From Shewanella sp. Isolate13 (GTDB taxonomy: Bacteria > Pseudomonadota > Gammaproteobacteria > Enterobacterales > Shewanellaceae): a DNA stretch of 62,950 nt. Within the stretch, counting starts at the first letter, position 1; each line of letters starts with the position of its first letter. Below, piece after piece: positions 28,254-37,302 of this stretch. The stretch covers positions 1-62,950 of the forward strand of contig NZ_JAKEVD010000028.1 in assembly GCF_022398325.1 (NCBI RefSeq), given 5' to 3'. The position numbers and the translations under genes are program-made. The notes under the pieces were generated by a model. The model saw nothing but the letters and a program-made list of their open reading frames with translations. It searched no databases and was not told the origin of the DNA.

Positions 28254-29894
28254 ATGACAGCCCTACTAAGACAGTTTACTATTCTACAGCGCTTAATCTT
28301 AATGCTCATGCTTGCAGCAATCGGTACTGTTTGTTTCGCCAGTTTTTCAATCAACAAGCAGTACAACAATATTATCGCTCAGAAATGGCTACAAAATGAT
28401 GCTCTCATTAATACAGCGATTAATATCATCGAAGCTAATAACCAGCAAGTAGATGGTCAGGCTGACGATATCATTAAGGCTCAACAAAGTGCCGCTCAAT
28501 TGATTAATCAGATCCATTTTGGAAATGATGGTCACTTCATCATATTAGACGCTCAGCGAAATATTATCGTTCACGGTGCAGATACAAATGCCCTATCACA
28601 AAGCGCCACCAGCCTTGTTCAATCGCAAGAACAAGCCAACCTAGACGCCTTAATCAACCTCGCCGCGACTCAACCGTCGGCTAAGGCGCAAATAAGCTTC
28701 CTAAATCCAAGTAGCGGTCAGTTAGAAACTAAGCTGATGGAAGCTAAACTGTACCAGCCTTGGGGCTGGACCGTGATGACAGGCAGCGATATGAGTGAAA
28801 TCGAAGAGCTCATGTATTCGATGGCCCTAGATTACTTAATCATTATGCTAATAATTTCGGTGCCGATTTTTCTTTTTTTCTTAGTACTTAATGTCTCTAT
28901 TACTGCACCACTAAAAGATGCTATCGCCGCGATGAAGGATATCGCACAGGGTGAAGGCGATCTAACACAAAAGCTACCAACTAAAGGCAAAGATGAAGTC
29001 GCAGAGTTGGCAGAGGCTTTTAACCTGTTTGTGGTCAAAATTCACGACATGGTCGCTCAGCTTCAACCTATTGGTAAAAATTTAGATAGAGATGCTATCG
29101 GCCTGCTAACCGCAGTCGAAGAGTCTAATAGCAGCGTCGAGCACCTGCATCGAGAAACCTCTAGCGTGGCAACGGCGATTAATCAAATGTTGTCCACAAC
29201 CCAAGAGATGGCGAGCAGCACTAACCAAGCAGCAGACGCGGCGAACAGTGTCAAACACCAAGCTCAGCAGAGCATGTCGATGATGGACTCAACACTCGAT
29301 AATGTTCAGCATCTTGCCGATGAACTTAAACATGCGCAACAACTAACCCACGCCCTAGGCCAATCATCGGTACAGATCGGTAGTATCTTGGATGTGATCC
29401 GCTCCATAGCAGAGCAAACCAATCTTCTCGCACTTAATGCCGCCATTGAAGCCGCTAGAGCTGGAAGTCACGGACGTGGTTTTGCCGTTGTAGCTGATGA
29501 AGTTCGTGCCTTAGCCAATCGCACCCAAGATTCCACCAATGAAATTCAAGGGATCATCAAAGACATTCAATCGGGTGTAAATTTGGTTGTCGCCAGTAAC
29601 GAGCAGAACCAGAACCAATCACAGCAGGTTCAATCACAAGCTAAGGGGGTCAGTGAGTCATTAAACGATATACTCAACCTCATCGCCCATATTAGCGACA
29701 TGAATACTCAGCTGGCCAGCGCCACAGAGGAACAATCCATAGTCACCGAGGAGATAAATCGTAATATCTGTACTATCACAGAGCTTACCGAAGTATCGGT
29801 AAAAGCCAATGAGAGTAACCATAATGCGGCTATATCTCTTCAGACCATCAGTAAAGACTGCGCACAAACATTAGGTCAGTTTAAAGTTAACTAA
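28254..29894 (+). CDS. Methyl-accepting chemotaxis protein with sCache sensor
   Basis: A chemoreceptor of 546 residues from the ATG at 28254. A first membrane helix (about 15-32) is followed by a periplasmic single-Cache domain with IHFGNDGHFIILDAQ and WGWTVMTG, then a second helix (about 190-210), a HAMP domain (TAPLKDAIAAMKDIAQGEGD) and the signalling domain, whose hairpin tip reads EQTNLLALNAAIEAARAG and GRGFAVVADEVR. The C-terminus lacks the NWETF-type methyltransferase tether. The ligand is unknown. Confidence 0.85.
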   Translation: MTALLRQFTILQRLILMLMLAAIGTVCFASFSINKQYNNIIAQKWLQNDALINTAINIIEANNQQVDGQADDIIKAQQSAAQLINQIHFGNDGHFIILDAQRNIIVHGADTNALSQSATSLVQSQEQANLDALINLAATQPSAKAQISFLNPSSGQLETKLMEAKLYQPWGWTVMTGSDMSEIEELMYSMALDYLIIMLIISVPIFLFFLVLNVSITAPLKDAIAAMKDIAQGEGDLTQKLPTKGKDEVAELAEAFNLFVVKIHDMVAQLQPIGKNLDRDAIGLLTAVEESNSSVEHLHRETSSVATAINQMLSTTQEMASSTNQAADAANSVKHQAQQSMSMMDSTLDNVQHLADELKHAQQLTHALGQSSVQIGSILDVIRSIAEQTNLLALNAAIEAARAGSHGRGFAVVADEVRALANRTQDSTNEIQGIIKDIQSGVNLVVASNEQNQNQSQQVQSQAKGVSESLNDILNLIAHISDMNTQLASATEEQSIVTEEINRNICTITELTEVSVKANESNHNAAISLQTISKDCAQTLGQFKVN

Positions 29895-29912
29895 CAACCG
29901 CCAATTCAGATG

Positions 29913-29935
29913 CGAGGGCAATATTCGCCCTCGCG
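29913..29935 (+). terminator. GC-rich hairpin after the chemoreceptor gene
   Basis: Stem GCGAGGGC/GCCCTCGC with a 7-base loop, 19 bp past the stop codon. Only a short T-poor tail follows, so it may be a terminator or an mRNA-stabilising hairpin. Confidence 0.5.
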
Positions 29936-29993
29936 CTCTTAACCATTTGTGATAAGCTAAATTCACAAAAGGAACTTATCTAAGAGTAAATTT

Positions 29994-30380
29994 ATGGCTC
30001 GTATGACCTTAGCGACTCACCCCGAGCTCTACACTATCCATAGCTTTTCATCTGACTGCACTATTCCCGCAGAAATTTTTCAGCAAGAGATGTATTTTAT
30101 TGGCAAAACTAAGGATGAGATCTCAGTCGTTGTTTCATCTAAGCTTGCTCTAAATAGTCTTGAGCAGGAAGATGACTGGCGCTGCCTCGAAGTGATCGGT
30201 CCATTAGGGTTTTCAATGACTGGGATCCTCGCTAATGTTTCCGGCACACTTGCCAATGAAAAGATCAGTATTTTTGCTATCTCCACCTTCGATACCGACT
30301 ATATTCTGGTAAAGAAAGACACCTTAGCAGCTGCGACTAAGGCTCTCAAAAAGAAAAACTATCAAATCATTGATTATTAG
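29994..30380 (+). CDS. ACT domain protein
   Basis: A 128-residue stand-alone ACT-fold protein. The C-terminal half shows the ACT pattern FSMTGILANVSGTLANEKISIFAISTFDTDYILV, preceded by an N-terminal ACT-like segment. Such tandem ACT proteins usually bind amino acids and act as regulators; no catalytic domain is present. AAAGGA lies upstream of the start. It precedes the PTS operon on the same strand but is separated by 73 bp. Confidence 0.8.
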   Translation: MARMTLATHPELYTIHSFSSDCTIPAEIFQQEMYFIGKTKDEISVVVSSKLALNSLEQEDDWRCLEVIGPLGFSMTGILANVSGTLANEKISIFAISTFDTDYILVKKDTLAAATKALKKKNYQIIDY

Positions 30381-30453
30381 CTTAATAGTTCTTAGATTAA
30401 CCACTCCAACGTAAAAATTGAGCTAGTCATTAGCCACTTCTAAGAGTCTCAAG

Positions 30454-30714
30454 ATGATGTATGAAAAAGTAGTGACCATTACCGCTAAACACGGCATCCA
30501 CACCCGCCCTGCAGCACTTTTGGTTAAAAAGGCTAAGTCTTTTGACTGCAACATCATAGTGGAGTGTGACGGTAAAAAGGCCAGTGCAAAAAGCCTATTC
30601 AAGCTACAAACTCTGGGACTTTATCAAGGCGTTTCAGTTAAAGTTATCGCTGAAGGGGAGCGCGCTGAGCAAGCAGTGGAAGAAGTGTCTGAATTACTCA
30701 TTACATTAAGTTAA
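30454..30714 (+). CDS. ptsH: HPr phosphocarrier protein
   Basis: The 86-residue histidine phosphocarrier of the sugar phosphotransferase system. It carries the phospho-histidine in GIHTRPAA (about residue 16-17, depending on which of two adjacent ATG codons is used) and the regulatory-serine region SAKSLFKLQTLGL. It passes phosphate from enzyme I to EII proteins. It is 10 bp upstream of ptsI, in the classical ptsH-ptsI-crr order. Confidence 0.96.
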   Translation: MMYEKVVTITAKHGIHTRPAALLVKKAKSFDCNIIVECDGKKASAKSLFKLQTLGLYQGVSVKVIAEGERAEQAVEEVSELLITLS

Positions 30715-30724
30715 GGGTCTTGCT

Positions 30725-32428
30725 ATGTCGATTACTGGAATTGTTGTTTCATCGGGGATCGCCTTCGGTCAGGCTTTACACCTTAATTTGCATCACGAAA
30801 AAATCGACTATAGAGTCATAGCTAAATCTCAAATTCCCTTTGAAATTCAAAAACTAAAAAAAGCGTTTGAGCTTCAAAAGCAGCACTTGCTCCAAGGGCT
30901 TACCAAATTAGAACCTAATACTAGCCATTTCGATCTTATCGAAGCCGATATTCTTCTATTGGAAGATGAAGAGCTAGTTAACCAAATCGAAGAGGCGATA
31001 ACAACACTGCAAATCCGCGCCGCAGTTGCGATTGAGCGCATTTTTACCTATCAAGCATCGGAGTTAGAGCAATTAGACGACCCCTATTTAGCTAATCGGG
31101 CTCAGGATATGCTCTGTTTAAGTAATCGTCTTATTGCACGATTAAATGGTGCACAGCATCTCGATGTGAGTCAACTTAAGCGAGATACCATTATCTTCGC
31201 GCACGATTTAACGCCTGCCGAATTCGCCATGCTTCCTCTTGAGCATATAACAGGCTTAGTACTTAATACCGGCGGTATTACCAGCCATACAGCTATTCTC
31301 GCCCGTAGCGCAGGTATACCCGCTCTGCTTAGCTGCCAATATGACCAGGCTAATATTAAAAATGGCGCTCAAGTCGTTCTTAATGCCATCGACGGTGAGC
31401 TAGTGATTGAGCCAACGAGCCAACGTCACGCTCAATTAATGCAATTAATGCAGCAGGATGTAGAACGCAAGCAGCAATTGTTAACCCTTAAAGATCTACC
31501 AACCGAAACCTTAGATGGTCACTGCGTATCTCTGTTAGCCAATGTTGGTAGCCTAAACGAGATCAGCCACTTAGCCGATGTTGGCGCGGAAGGGATTGGC
31601 CTGTTTAGAACCGAATTCATGTTAATGAATACCAGCACACTGCCCGATGAAAAAACCCAATACCACTTTTACTGCGATGCACTGCATTTGATGGAAGGCA
31701 AAACCTTTACCATAAGAACCTTAGATGTCGGCGCAGATAAAGAGCTCCCATGTCTGACGCCTTTAATAGAGGATAATCCAGCATTAGGCATTAGAGGGAT
31801 CCGCTATAGTCTGGCCAACCCTGAACTTTTCAAAACCCAGATGAAGGCTATTCTAAGAGCCGCCAACCATGGTGCCATTCGTCTAATGTTCCCGATGATC
31901 AATCAAGTTGAAGAACTAGAAGCATTATTAGAACTCATCGATGAGTGTAAACTTGAGCTAGTAGAAGAGGAAAAAGGCTTTGGCCAACTAAGCTATGGAA
32001 TTGTGGTTGAAACACCTGCAGCGGTACTCAACCTATCTTCTATGTTACCTTTGCTCGACTTTATTAGTCTAGGCACCAATGACTTGACCCAGTATACGAT
32101 GGCAGCGGACAGAACCAATCCATCGCTGACAAAAACCTACCCTTCGCTGTCGCCAGCTGTATTACAGCTCATAAAATCTGCGGTTGACCTTGCCAAAGAA
32201 AACAACATTAGGGTTTCATTGTGTGGTGAACTCGGCAGCGATCCAAAAGTAGCTCCCTTACTCGTAGGCATGGGGATCGATGAGCTTAGCGTCAATTTAA
32301 GTTCATTATTAGAGGTAAAATCAGGCTTACGTGATATAAGTTATCAGACATGTTTAACTCTAGCTAAGCATGCATTAAAGATAAAAAGAATCGAAGAATT
32401 AGATCTTTACATTAACGGTTTCAAATAA
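30725..32428 (+). CDS. ptsI: PTS enzyme I (phosphoenolpyruvate-protein phosphotransferase)
   Basis: A 567-residue cytoplasmic enzyme that transfers phosphate from phosphoenolpyruvate to HPr. The N-terminal domain has the active histidine in GGITSHTAILARS (about 184-196), and the PEP-binding barrel has GIGLFRTEFMLM, ENPALGIRG-like DNPALGIRG and SLGTNDLTQYTMA, followed by the catalytic-cysteine motif VSLCGELGSD. Length and order are standard. Confidence 0.96.
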   Translation: MSITGIVVSSGIAFGQALHLNLHHEKIDYRVIAKSQIPFEIQKLKKAFELQKQHLLQGLTKLEPNTSHFDLIEADILLLEDEELVNQIEEAITTLQIRAAVAIERIFTYQASELEQLDDPYLANRAQDMLCLSNRLIARLNGAQHLDVSQLKRDTIIFAHDLTPAEFAMLPLEHITGLVLNTGGITSHTAILARSAGIPALLSCQYDQANIKNGAQVVLNAIDGELVIEPTSQRHAQLMQLMQQDVERKQQLLTLKDLPTETLDGHCVSLLANVGSLNEISHLADVGAEGIGLFRTEFMLMNTSTLPDEKTQYHFYCDALHLMEGKTFTIRTLDVGADKELPCLTPLIEDNPALGIRGIRYSLANPELFKTQMKAILRAANHGAIRLMFPMINQVEELEALLELIDECKLELVEEEKGFGQLSYGIVVETPAAVLNLSSMLPLLDFISLGTNDLTQYTMAADRTNPSLTKTYPSLSPAVLQLIKSAVDLAKENNIRVSLCGELGSDPKVAPLLVGMGIDELSVNLSSLLEVKSGLRDISYQTCLTLAKHALKIKRIEELDLYINGFK

Positions 32429-32490
32429 TACCGATATAATGGCTATCGCCTTCGTCGATCTCCTATGAACATAGCAAGAGGCAAATATAA

Positions 32491-33000
32491 ATGGGATTTT
32501 TAAGCCGTATTCGACGCCTGATCTCTGGTCAAGCTGACATCGCAGGTGTTGTGAATGTTTATGCCCCCGTTTCCGGTAAAATTGTTGCCGTAGAAAAAGT
32601 ACCCGATGCCGTTTTTTCAGAGAAAATAGTGGGTGACGGATTAGCAGTCGAGCCCAAAGGCCGACTGGTCCTTGCGCCTATTGACGGTACTATAGGGAAA
32701 ATATTCGAAACGAACCATGCATTTAGTATCGAGTCTAATCAAGGGCTTGAGATTTTTGTCCATTTTGGCATAGGCACTGTTGAACTCAGAGGTAATGGCT
32801 TTAAGCGCCTAGCCGAAGAGGGTCAAGAAGTTAAAGTCGGGGATCCTATATTAGAGTTTGATCTCGACTACTTAACCGAGCACGCCGATAGCTTGCTAAC
32901 ACCGGTACTCATTGCCAATATGGAAGACATACAAGGTTTAGACAAGAAACAAGGTCACATCGAAGCAGGCAAAGATGTTATCTTTTCAGTCATGCTGTAG
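32491..33000 (+). CDS. crr: PTS glucose-specific EIIA (EIIA-Glc)
   Basis: A 169-residue cytoplasmic phosphocarrier and regulator. The active histidine is in LEIFVHFGIGTVEL (near residue 91), with the second conserved histidine in ESNQG-adjacent NHAFSI. It begins with a short amphipathic helix MGFLSRIRRLI, as in E. coli. Phosphorylated EIIA signals carbon status, for example to adenylate cyclase. Third gene of ptsH-ptsI-crr. Confidence 0.95.
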   Translation: MGFLSRIRRLISGQADIAGVVNVYAPVSGKIVAVEKVPDAVFSEKIVGDGLAVEPKGRLVLAPIDGTIGKIFETNHAFSIESNQGLEIFVHFGIGTVELRGNGFKRLAEEGQEVKVGDPILEFDLDYLTEHADSLLTPVLIANMEDIQGLDKKQGHIEAGKDVIFSVML

Positions 33001-33171
33001 CGCATGAAAATCTGCGTTACTGAAAATTGGCTCTGCTGATAGCTTATAGTCCAGCAACGATATGCCTTGAATAACACTCAACTAAGGCTTTATCACATCA
33101 GTTCACTCTTGAGCCGATTCAAAAGCAATGCCACAATGCAAAAAATTTATAAAAACAGATTGGAGTACCCT

Positions 33172-33516
33172 TTGAGACTTTTCGGAATTAAGAACTGCGA
33201 TACCGTACGTAAGGCACGTAAATGGCTAGAAGCCAATCAAATCGAAGTGGCTTTTCATGATTTTCGTGAGGACGGCCTTAACACTGAGCAGGTTGAAAAA
33301 TGGGTAGCAACTATTGGTTGGGAAACGCTATTTAATAAGCGTAGCACTAGCTTTAGAAATCTTACCGAAACAGAGAAAAGTGATCTTAATGAGAAAAAGG
33401 CCATCGCGCTCATGACTCTATATCCGACCTTGATCAAGCGTCCTGTTTTAGTCGCAAATAATCAGGTATTGGTTGGATTTAAAGAGGCCGATTACCGTGT
33501 GTGGTTCAATCTATGA
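33172..33516 (+). CDS. ArsC/Spx-family reductase-like protein (YffB type)
   Basis: A protein of 114 residues with the thioredoxin-like ArsC/Spx fold. It starts RLFGIKNCDTVRKARKWL, holding the single conserved cysteine, and ends KRPVLVANNQVLVGF, the typical RP-containing C-terminus. The TTG at 33172, with GGAG six bases upstream, gives the family's normal N-terminus; longer readings from 33067 or 33136 add unrelated residues. Its stop overlaps the dapE start (ATGA). Function is unclear; YffB is often found next to dapE. Confidence 0.8.
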   Translation: MRLFGIKNCDTVRKARKWLEANQIEVAFHDFREDGLNTEQVEKWVATIGWETLFNKRSTSFRNLTETEKSDLNEKKAIALMTLYPTLIKRPVLVANNQVLVGFKEADYRVWFNL

Positions 33517-34658
33517 GCCAGCATGACGAGTCCGCAGTACTAGAACTCGCCAAAGATCTAATTTCTCGCCCGTCTGTAACCCCCTTAGACGAAGGGTGTC
33601 AGCCATTGATGGCCGAACGGCTGCAACGGGTCGGCTTCGACATAGAGTCAATGGTGTTTGAAGATACAACTAATATGTGGGCTCGGCGAGGAACGCAGTC
33701 TCCGGTCTTTTGCTTTGCGGGCCATACCGATGTGGTTCCTGTTGGGGATTTAAACCGCTGGCACACACCGCCTTTTGATCCTGTCGTTATTGACGACTAT
33801 CTTCATGGCCGTGGCGCTGCCGATATGAAAGGTTCATTGGCAGCCATGGTTGTCGCCACCGAGCGCTTCGTGAGAAAGCACCCAAATCATCAAGGCTCGA
33901 TTGCATTTCTAATTACCAGTGACGAAGAGGGGCCGTTTATCAATGGCACCACTCGGGTCATCGATACCTTAGAGGCGCGTAACGAAAAAATTACTTGGTC
34001 CTTAGTCGGTGAGCCATCTTCGACCCATAAGCTTGGTGATATTGTGAAAAACGGTCGCCGTGGTAGCCTCACTGGCAACTTAACGGTAAAGGGGATCCAG
34101 GGACATGTCGCCTACCCTCACCTAGCCGACAACCCTATCCATAAGGCCGCACCGGCACTGGATGAGCTAGCCCGTATGAAGTGGGACAATGGCAATGAGT
34201 TCTTTCCACCGACCAGCTTTCAAATAGCCAATATTAACGGCGGCACTGGGGCATCGAATGTTATTCCCGGTGCGCTTGAAGTGATGTTTAACTTCCGCTA
34301 CTCCACGGAAGTTACCGCCGAGATTTTGATTGAGCGAGTGCTCAATATCCTAAATGCCCATGGCTTAGATTATGATATCGACTGGGTCTTTAATGGTTTA
34401 CCTTTCTTAACAGGTGATGGGCCTCTATTGGAGGCGACAAAAGCCGCAATTAAAAAGGTGACGGGGTCCGATACCGATCCTCAAACCTCGGGGGGAACCT
34501 CCGATGGACGCTTTATAGCCCCAACCGGTGCACAAGTTATCGAGCTCGGCCCAGTCAATGCCACCATACATAAAGTGAACGAGTGCGTTAAGGTATCCGA
34601 TCTTGAGCAGCTCACCGACTGCTACGAAGCTATCTTGGAAAATCTACTGTGCAAGTAA
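33513..34658 (+). CDS. dapE: Succinyl-diaminopimelate desuccinylase
   Basis: Zinc-dependent M20-family enzyme of the lysine/diaminopimelate pathway, which removes succinate from N-succinyl-LL-DAP. From the ATG at 33513 it has 381 residues. Metal ligands are visible in FAGHTDVVPVGD and RGAADMKG, the catalytic glutamate in SDEEGP, and the C-terminal ligand region in GPVNATIHKVNE. The upstream GTG reading adds four residues; the ATG overlapping the previous stop is preferred. Confidence 0.94.
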   Translation: MSQHDESAVLELAKDLISRPSVTPLDEGCQPLMAERLQRVGFDIESMVFEDTTNMWARRGTQSPVFCFAGHTDVVPVGDLNRWHTPPFDPVVIDDYLHGRGAADMKGSLAAMVVATERFVRKHPNHQGSIAFLITSDEEGPFINGTTRVIDTLEARNEKITWSLVGEPSSTHKLGDIVKNGRRGSLTGNLTVKGIQGHVAYPHLADNPIHKAAPALDELARMKWDNGNEFFPPTSFQIANINGGTGASNVIPGALEVMFNFRYSTEVTAEILIERVLNILNAHGLDYDIDWVFNGLPFLTGDGPLLEATKAAIKKVTGSDTDPQTSGGTSDGRFIAPTGAQVIELGPVNATIHKVNECVKVSDLEQLTDCYEAILENLLCK

Positions 34659-35332
34659 CTCAGTCCTATCTATACGGCCTCGACAAACAGGGCTTTGTCG
34701 ATTGCTTAGGGCACCTTTTGGAAACGAATACTGCCGCTGCATTTTTAACAATGCAGCGCGCAGCGGTTAGCGATGGTATTGATCTTCAGATCTGCTCTGC
34801 CTATCGTGATTTCGAGAAACAACTGTCCATCTGGAATGCTAAGGCAAGCGGCAAACGAGTCTTGTTAAACAGAGAATCCCAGCCAGTATCGAGAGAAGGA
34901 CTATCTTCAAATGAATTGGTCAACCTTATCCTTGTTTGGTCTGCCATTCCAGGTATGTCCCGCCATCATTGGGGGACGGATATCGATATTTTTGATGGCA
35001 ACCGAATAAACCGTGAAGATCTCCGCCTAATCCCATCCGAATATCAAGCTAACGGTCCCTGTTTTGAATTAGACCAATGGTTGAGCATTCACGCACAAGA
35101 TTACGGATTTTACCGTCCTTATCAGCCGCTGCTAAGTGGTGTAAGCCCTGAGCCTTGGCACTTAAGCTATTTTCCCATTTCAGCTGGCTATCTTGAAGCT
35201 TATGATTTGCAATCGGTAAAATCAGTGCTGCAGTCTTCAGAGATCCTAGAGAAAGAGACAATATTGGCCCAGTTGGAATCTCTCATTAACGAATACGTAA
35301 TAAGAGTCGCTCCTATCCCCAACTGGCAGTGA
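34649..35332 (+). CDS. M15-family D-Ala-D-Ala carboxypeptidase (VanY-like)
   Basis: A 227-residue zinc peptidase-like protein. The motif SRHHWGTDIDIF fits SxHxxGxAxD and the second site EPWHLSYF supplies the catalytic glutamate/histidine region; SAYRDFEKQ supplies the conserved arginine. No signal peptide is evident, which is unusual for an enzyme acting on peptidoglycan and may point to cytoplasmic muropeptide recycling. It starts with GTG inside the end of dapE (10-bp overlap), indicating coupled translation. Confidence 0.83.
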   Translation: MQVTQSYLYGLDKQGFVDCLGHLLETNTAAAFLTMQRAAVSDGIDLQICSAYRDFEKQLSIWNAKASGKRVLLNRESQPVSREGLSSNELVNLILVWSAIPGMSRHHWGTDIDIFDGNRINREDLRLIPSEYQANGPCFELDQWLSIHAQDYGFYRPYQPLLSGVSPEPWHLSYFPISAGYLEAYDLQSVKSVLQSSEILEKETILAQLESLINEYVIRVAPIPNWQ

Positions 35333-35376
35333 ACCCTTTTAAATTTAAATTATTCACACTTATTTGAGATCACACT

Positions 35377-36225
35377 GTGAACATGACAGAAACAACCACC
35401 CCGTACGCCCAAAACAGACAACAACTGACAATTGAAGGGAGCGAGCTAAGCTTCCTCGATATTGGCCAAGGCCCCGTTTTACTGCTTGGTCACAGTTACC
35501 TGTGGGATAGTGATATGTGGGCGCCTCAGATTGCTCACCTTAGTCAGCACTATCGCTGTATCGTCCCAGATCTCTGGGGACACGGCTTATCAGGAGCCTT
35601 ACCTAGCAATTGTCGTAACCTTAGAGATATCGCTGCCCATATGCTATCGCTTATGGATCATCTTCAAATCGACAAGTTCTCTGTGATTGGCTTATCTGTT
35701 GGTGCCATGTGGGGAGCAGAACTTGCGCTCAAAGCACCTACTCGTGTGCAAAGTTTGATTATGTTGGGCAGTTTTATCGGTTATGAGCCTGAGATCACTC
35801 GCGATAAATATTATGCCATGCTCGAACTCATTAATAATGAGCAAACGATTTCAGACAAAATCATCGACACGATTACTCCACTCTTCTTTGCTAATCATCC
35901 CAAAACCGAATTAGTCGAGATTTTCAAACAAAAGCTAAAACATTTCGACAGCAGTAATCTCGATAACCTGTACCAGATAGGCAGAATGATTTTCGGACGC
36001 CGTGATACCATGGATGACGCCCACCTGCTTACCCTGCCTTGCTTAATCATGACAGGAGTCGAAGATAAAGCGCGCACCGTATTAGAAGGCTATTTAATGC
36101 ATGATGCCATCGATGGTAGCGAATTCGTACATATTCCCGATTGCGGCCACATTTCGACCTTAGAGCAACCGGATTTTATTAATCAAAGACTTAGTAGTTT
36201 TTTATCGGCTAATTTCCAAGTATAA
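35377..36225 (+). CDS. Alpha/beta-fold hydrolase
   Basis: A 282-residue hydrolase. The nucleophile elbow is GLSVGAMWG (Ser about residue 111), the oxyanion region GHSYLWDSDMW, the acid in TGVEDKAR and the histidine in CGHISTLEQP, a complete triad. The lid region is short. Substrate cannot be predicted; similar proteins include esterases and MhpC-like C-C hydrolases. GTG at 35377 is preferred because GAGA lies nine bases upstream. Confidence 0.82.
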   Translation: MNMTETTTPYAQNRQQLTIEGSELSFLDIGQGPVLLLGHSYLWDSDMWAPQIAHLSQHYRCIVPDLWGHGLSGALPSNCRNLRDIAAHMLSLMDHLQIDKFSVIGLSVGAMWGAELALKAPTRVQSLIMLGSFIGYEPEITRDKYYAMLELINNEQTISDKIIDTITPLFFANHPKTELVEIFKQKLKHFDSSNLDNLYQIGRMIFGRRDTMDDAHLLTLPCLIMTGVEDKARTVLEGYLMHDAIDGSEFVHIPDCGHISTLEQPDFINQRLSSFLSANFQV

Positions 36226-36485
36226 CCGCGGCTATACAAGGCTTTCACTGGATGCTTAGGTTAGGTTTTATTTACACATTTCAAACCTGCCTAAGCACCA
36301 CGTAATCTCAAGATATTTGCAACACCTAACACCAAGGCAATTGCAACGCACACACAAAAGCAACAATATTAACAATTATTTAAGATTGCTATTCTATAGT
36401 ACTGAATAGACCAGCTAGGTTAGGTTACAGTGATAAACTTAGCCTGCATTCAAGTTAATCTTAACTGAGCAAATATAAGGCCCAA

Positions 36486-37097
36486 ATGAAACTACTAAAA
36501 CCGCTTTTTGAAAATAATCGTCGCTGGGCAGGTCGGATCTTAGAAGAAGATCCTAAATTCTTCGAGCAACTCGCCAAACAGCAAACGCCTGAGTATTTAT
36601 GGATAGGCTGCTCCGATAGTCGAGTTCCTTCAAATCAAATCATTGACTTGATGCCAGGTGAAGTATTTGTCCACCGTAATATCGCCAATATGGTTATTCA
36701 TACCGACTTAAACTGCTTATCAGTACTGCAGTACGCAGTCGAAGTGCTCAAAGTAAAGCACATCATGGTTGTTGGCCACTATGGTTGTGGCGGCATTAAA
36801 GCCTCGATGGGCACCGACAGATTAGGCCTTATCGACAATTGGCTAGGCCATATCCGTGATGTGTACCGCTTACATAGCGCCGATCTTGATGGTATGGATG
36901 AGTCTGAACGCTTCGATCGTCTGTGTGAACTGAACGTTATGGAACAAGTTGCCAATGTAACCAGTACCACGATTGTGCAAGAAGCTTGGGCAAGAGGTCA
37001 GGATGTAGCAGTTCACGGCTGGATCTACAGTGTTGAAAACGGCTTACTCTCAGATTTAGATGTTACCGTTAATAATGAAACGGCTAACGAAAAATAG
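36486..37097 (+). CDS. can: Beta-class carbonic anhydrase
   Basis: A 203-residue zinc enzyme interconverting CO2 and bicarbonate in the cytoplasm. Zinc ligands lie in GCSDSRVP (Cys about 42, Asp 44) and VVGHYGCGGIK (His about 98, Cys 101). The length and the NNRRWAGRILEEDPKFFEQLA start match E. coli Can. A strong terminator follows. Confidence 0.94.
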   Translation: MKLLKPLFENNRRWAGRILEEDPKFFEQLAKQQTPEYLWIGCSDSRVPSNQIIDLMPGEVFVHRNIANMVIHTDLNCLSVLQYAVEVLKVKHIMVVGHYGCGGIKASMGTDRLGLIDNWLGHIRDVYRLHSADLDGMDESERFDRLCELNVMEQVANVTSTTIVQEAWARGQDVAVHGWIYSVENGLLSDLDVTVNNETANEK

Positions 37098-37128
37098 CTA
37101 ATACACAACAATTTTTCATTACCAGATT

Positions 37129-37168
37129 AAGGGCTAGCTCAGACAACATACTGAGATAGCCCTTTTTT
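37129..37168 (+). terminator. Terminator of can
   Basis: Stem AAGGGCTA.CTCAG pairing with CTGAG.TAGCCCTT around an 8-base loop, with one G-A mismatch, then a T-tract. Located 31 bp after the can stop. Confidence 0.88.
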
Positions 37169-37244
37169 ACAGCAATCGTTACTTAATTTTTACTAAATAT
37201 GAGAAAAATAGTAAGAATTCTCGCAGTTACCTCCCCTTCACAGT

Positions 37245-37250
37245 TATAAT
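37245..37250 (+). promoter_or_regulatory. Candidate -10 box of the kdnA promoter
   Basis: A perfect TATAAT 53 bases before the kdnA ATG and after the can terminator. The matching -35 region is weak, so this is a modest call. Confidence 0.35.
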
Positions 37251-37302
37251 CGGCTATTTATTTTTAGCGTAATTTGGCGCAGTGAACACTAAGGAAATAT
37301 CC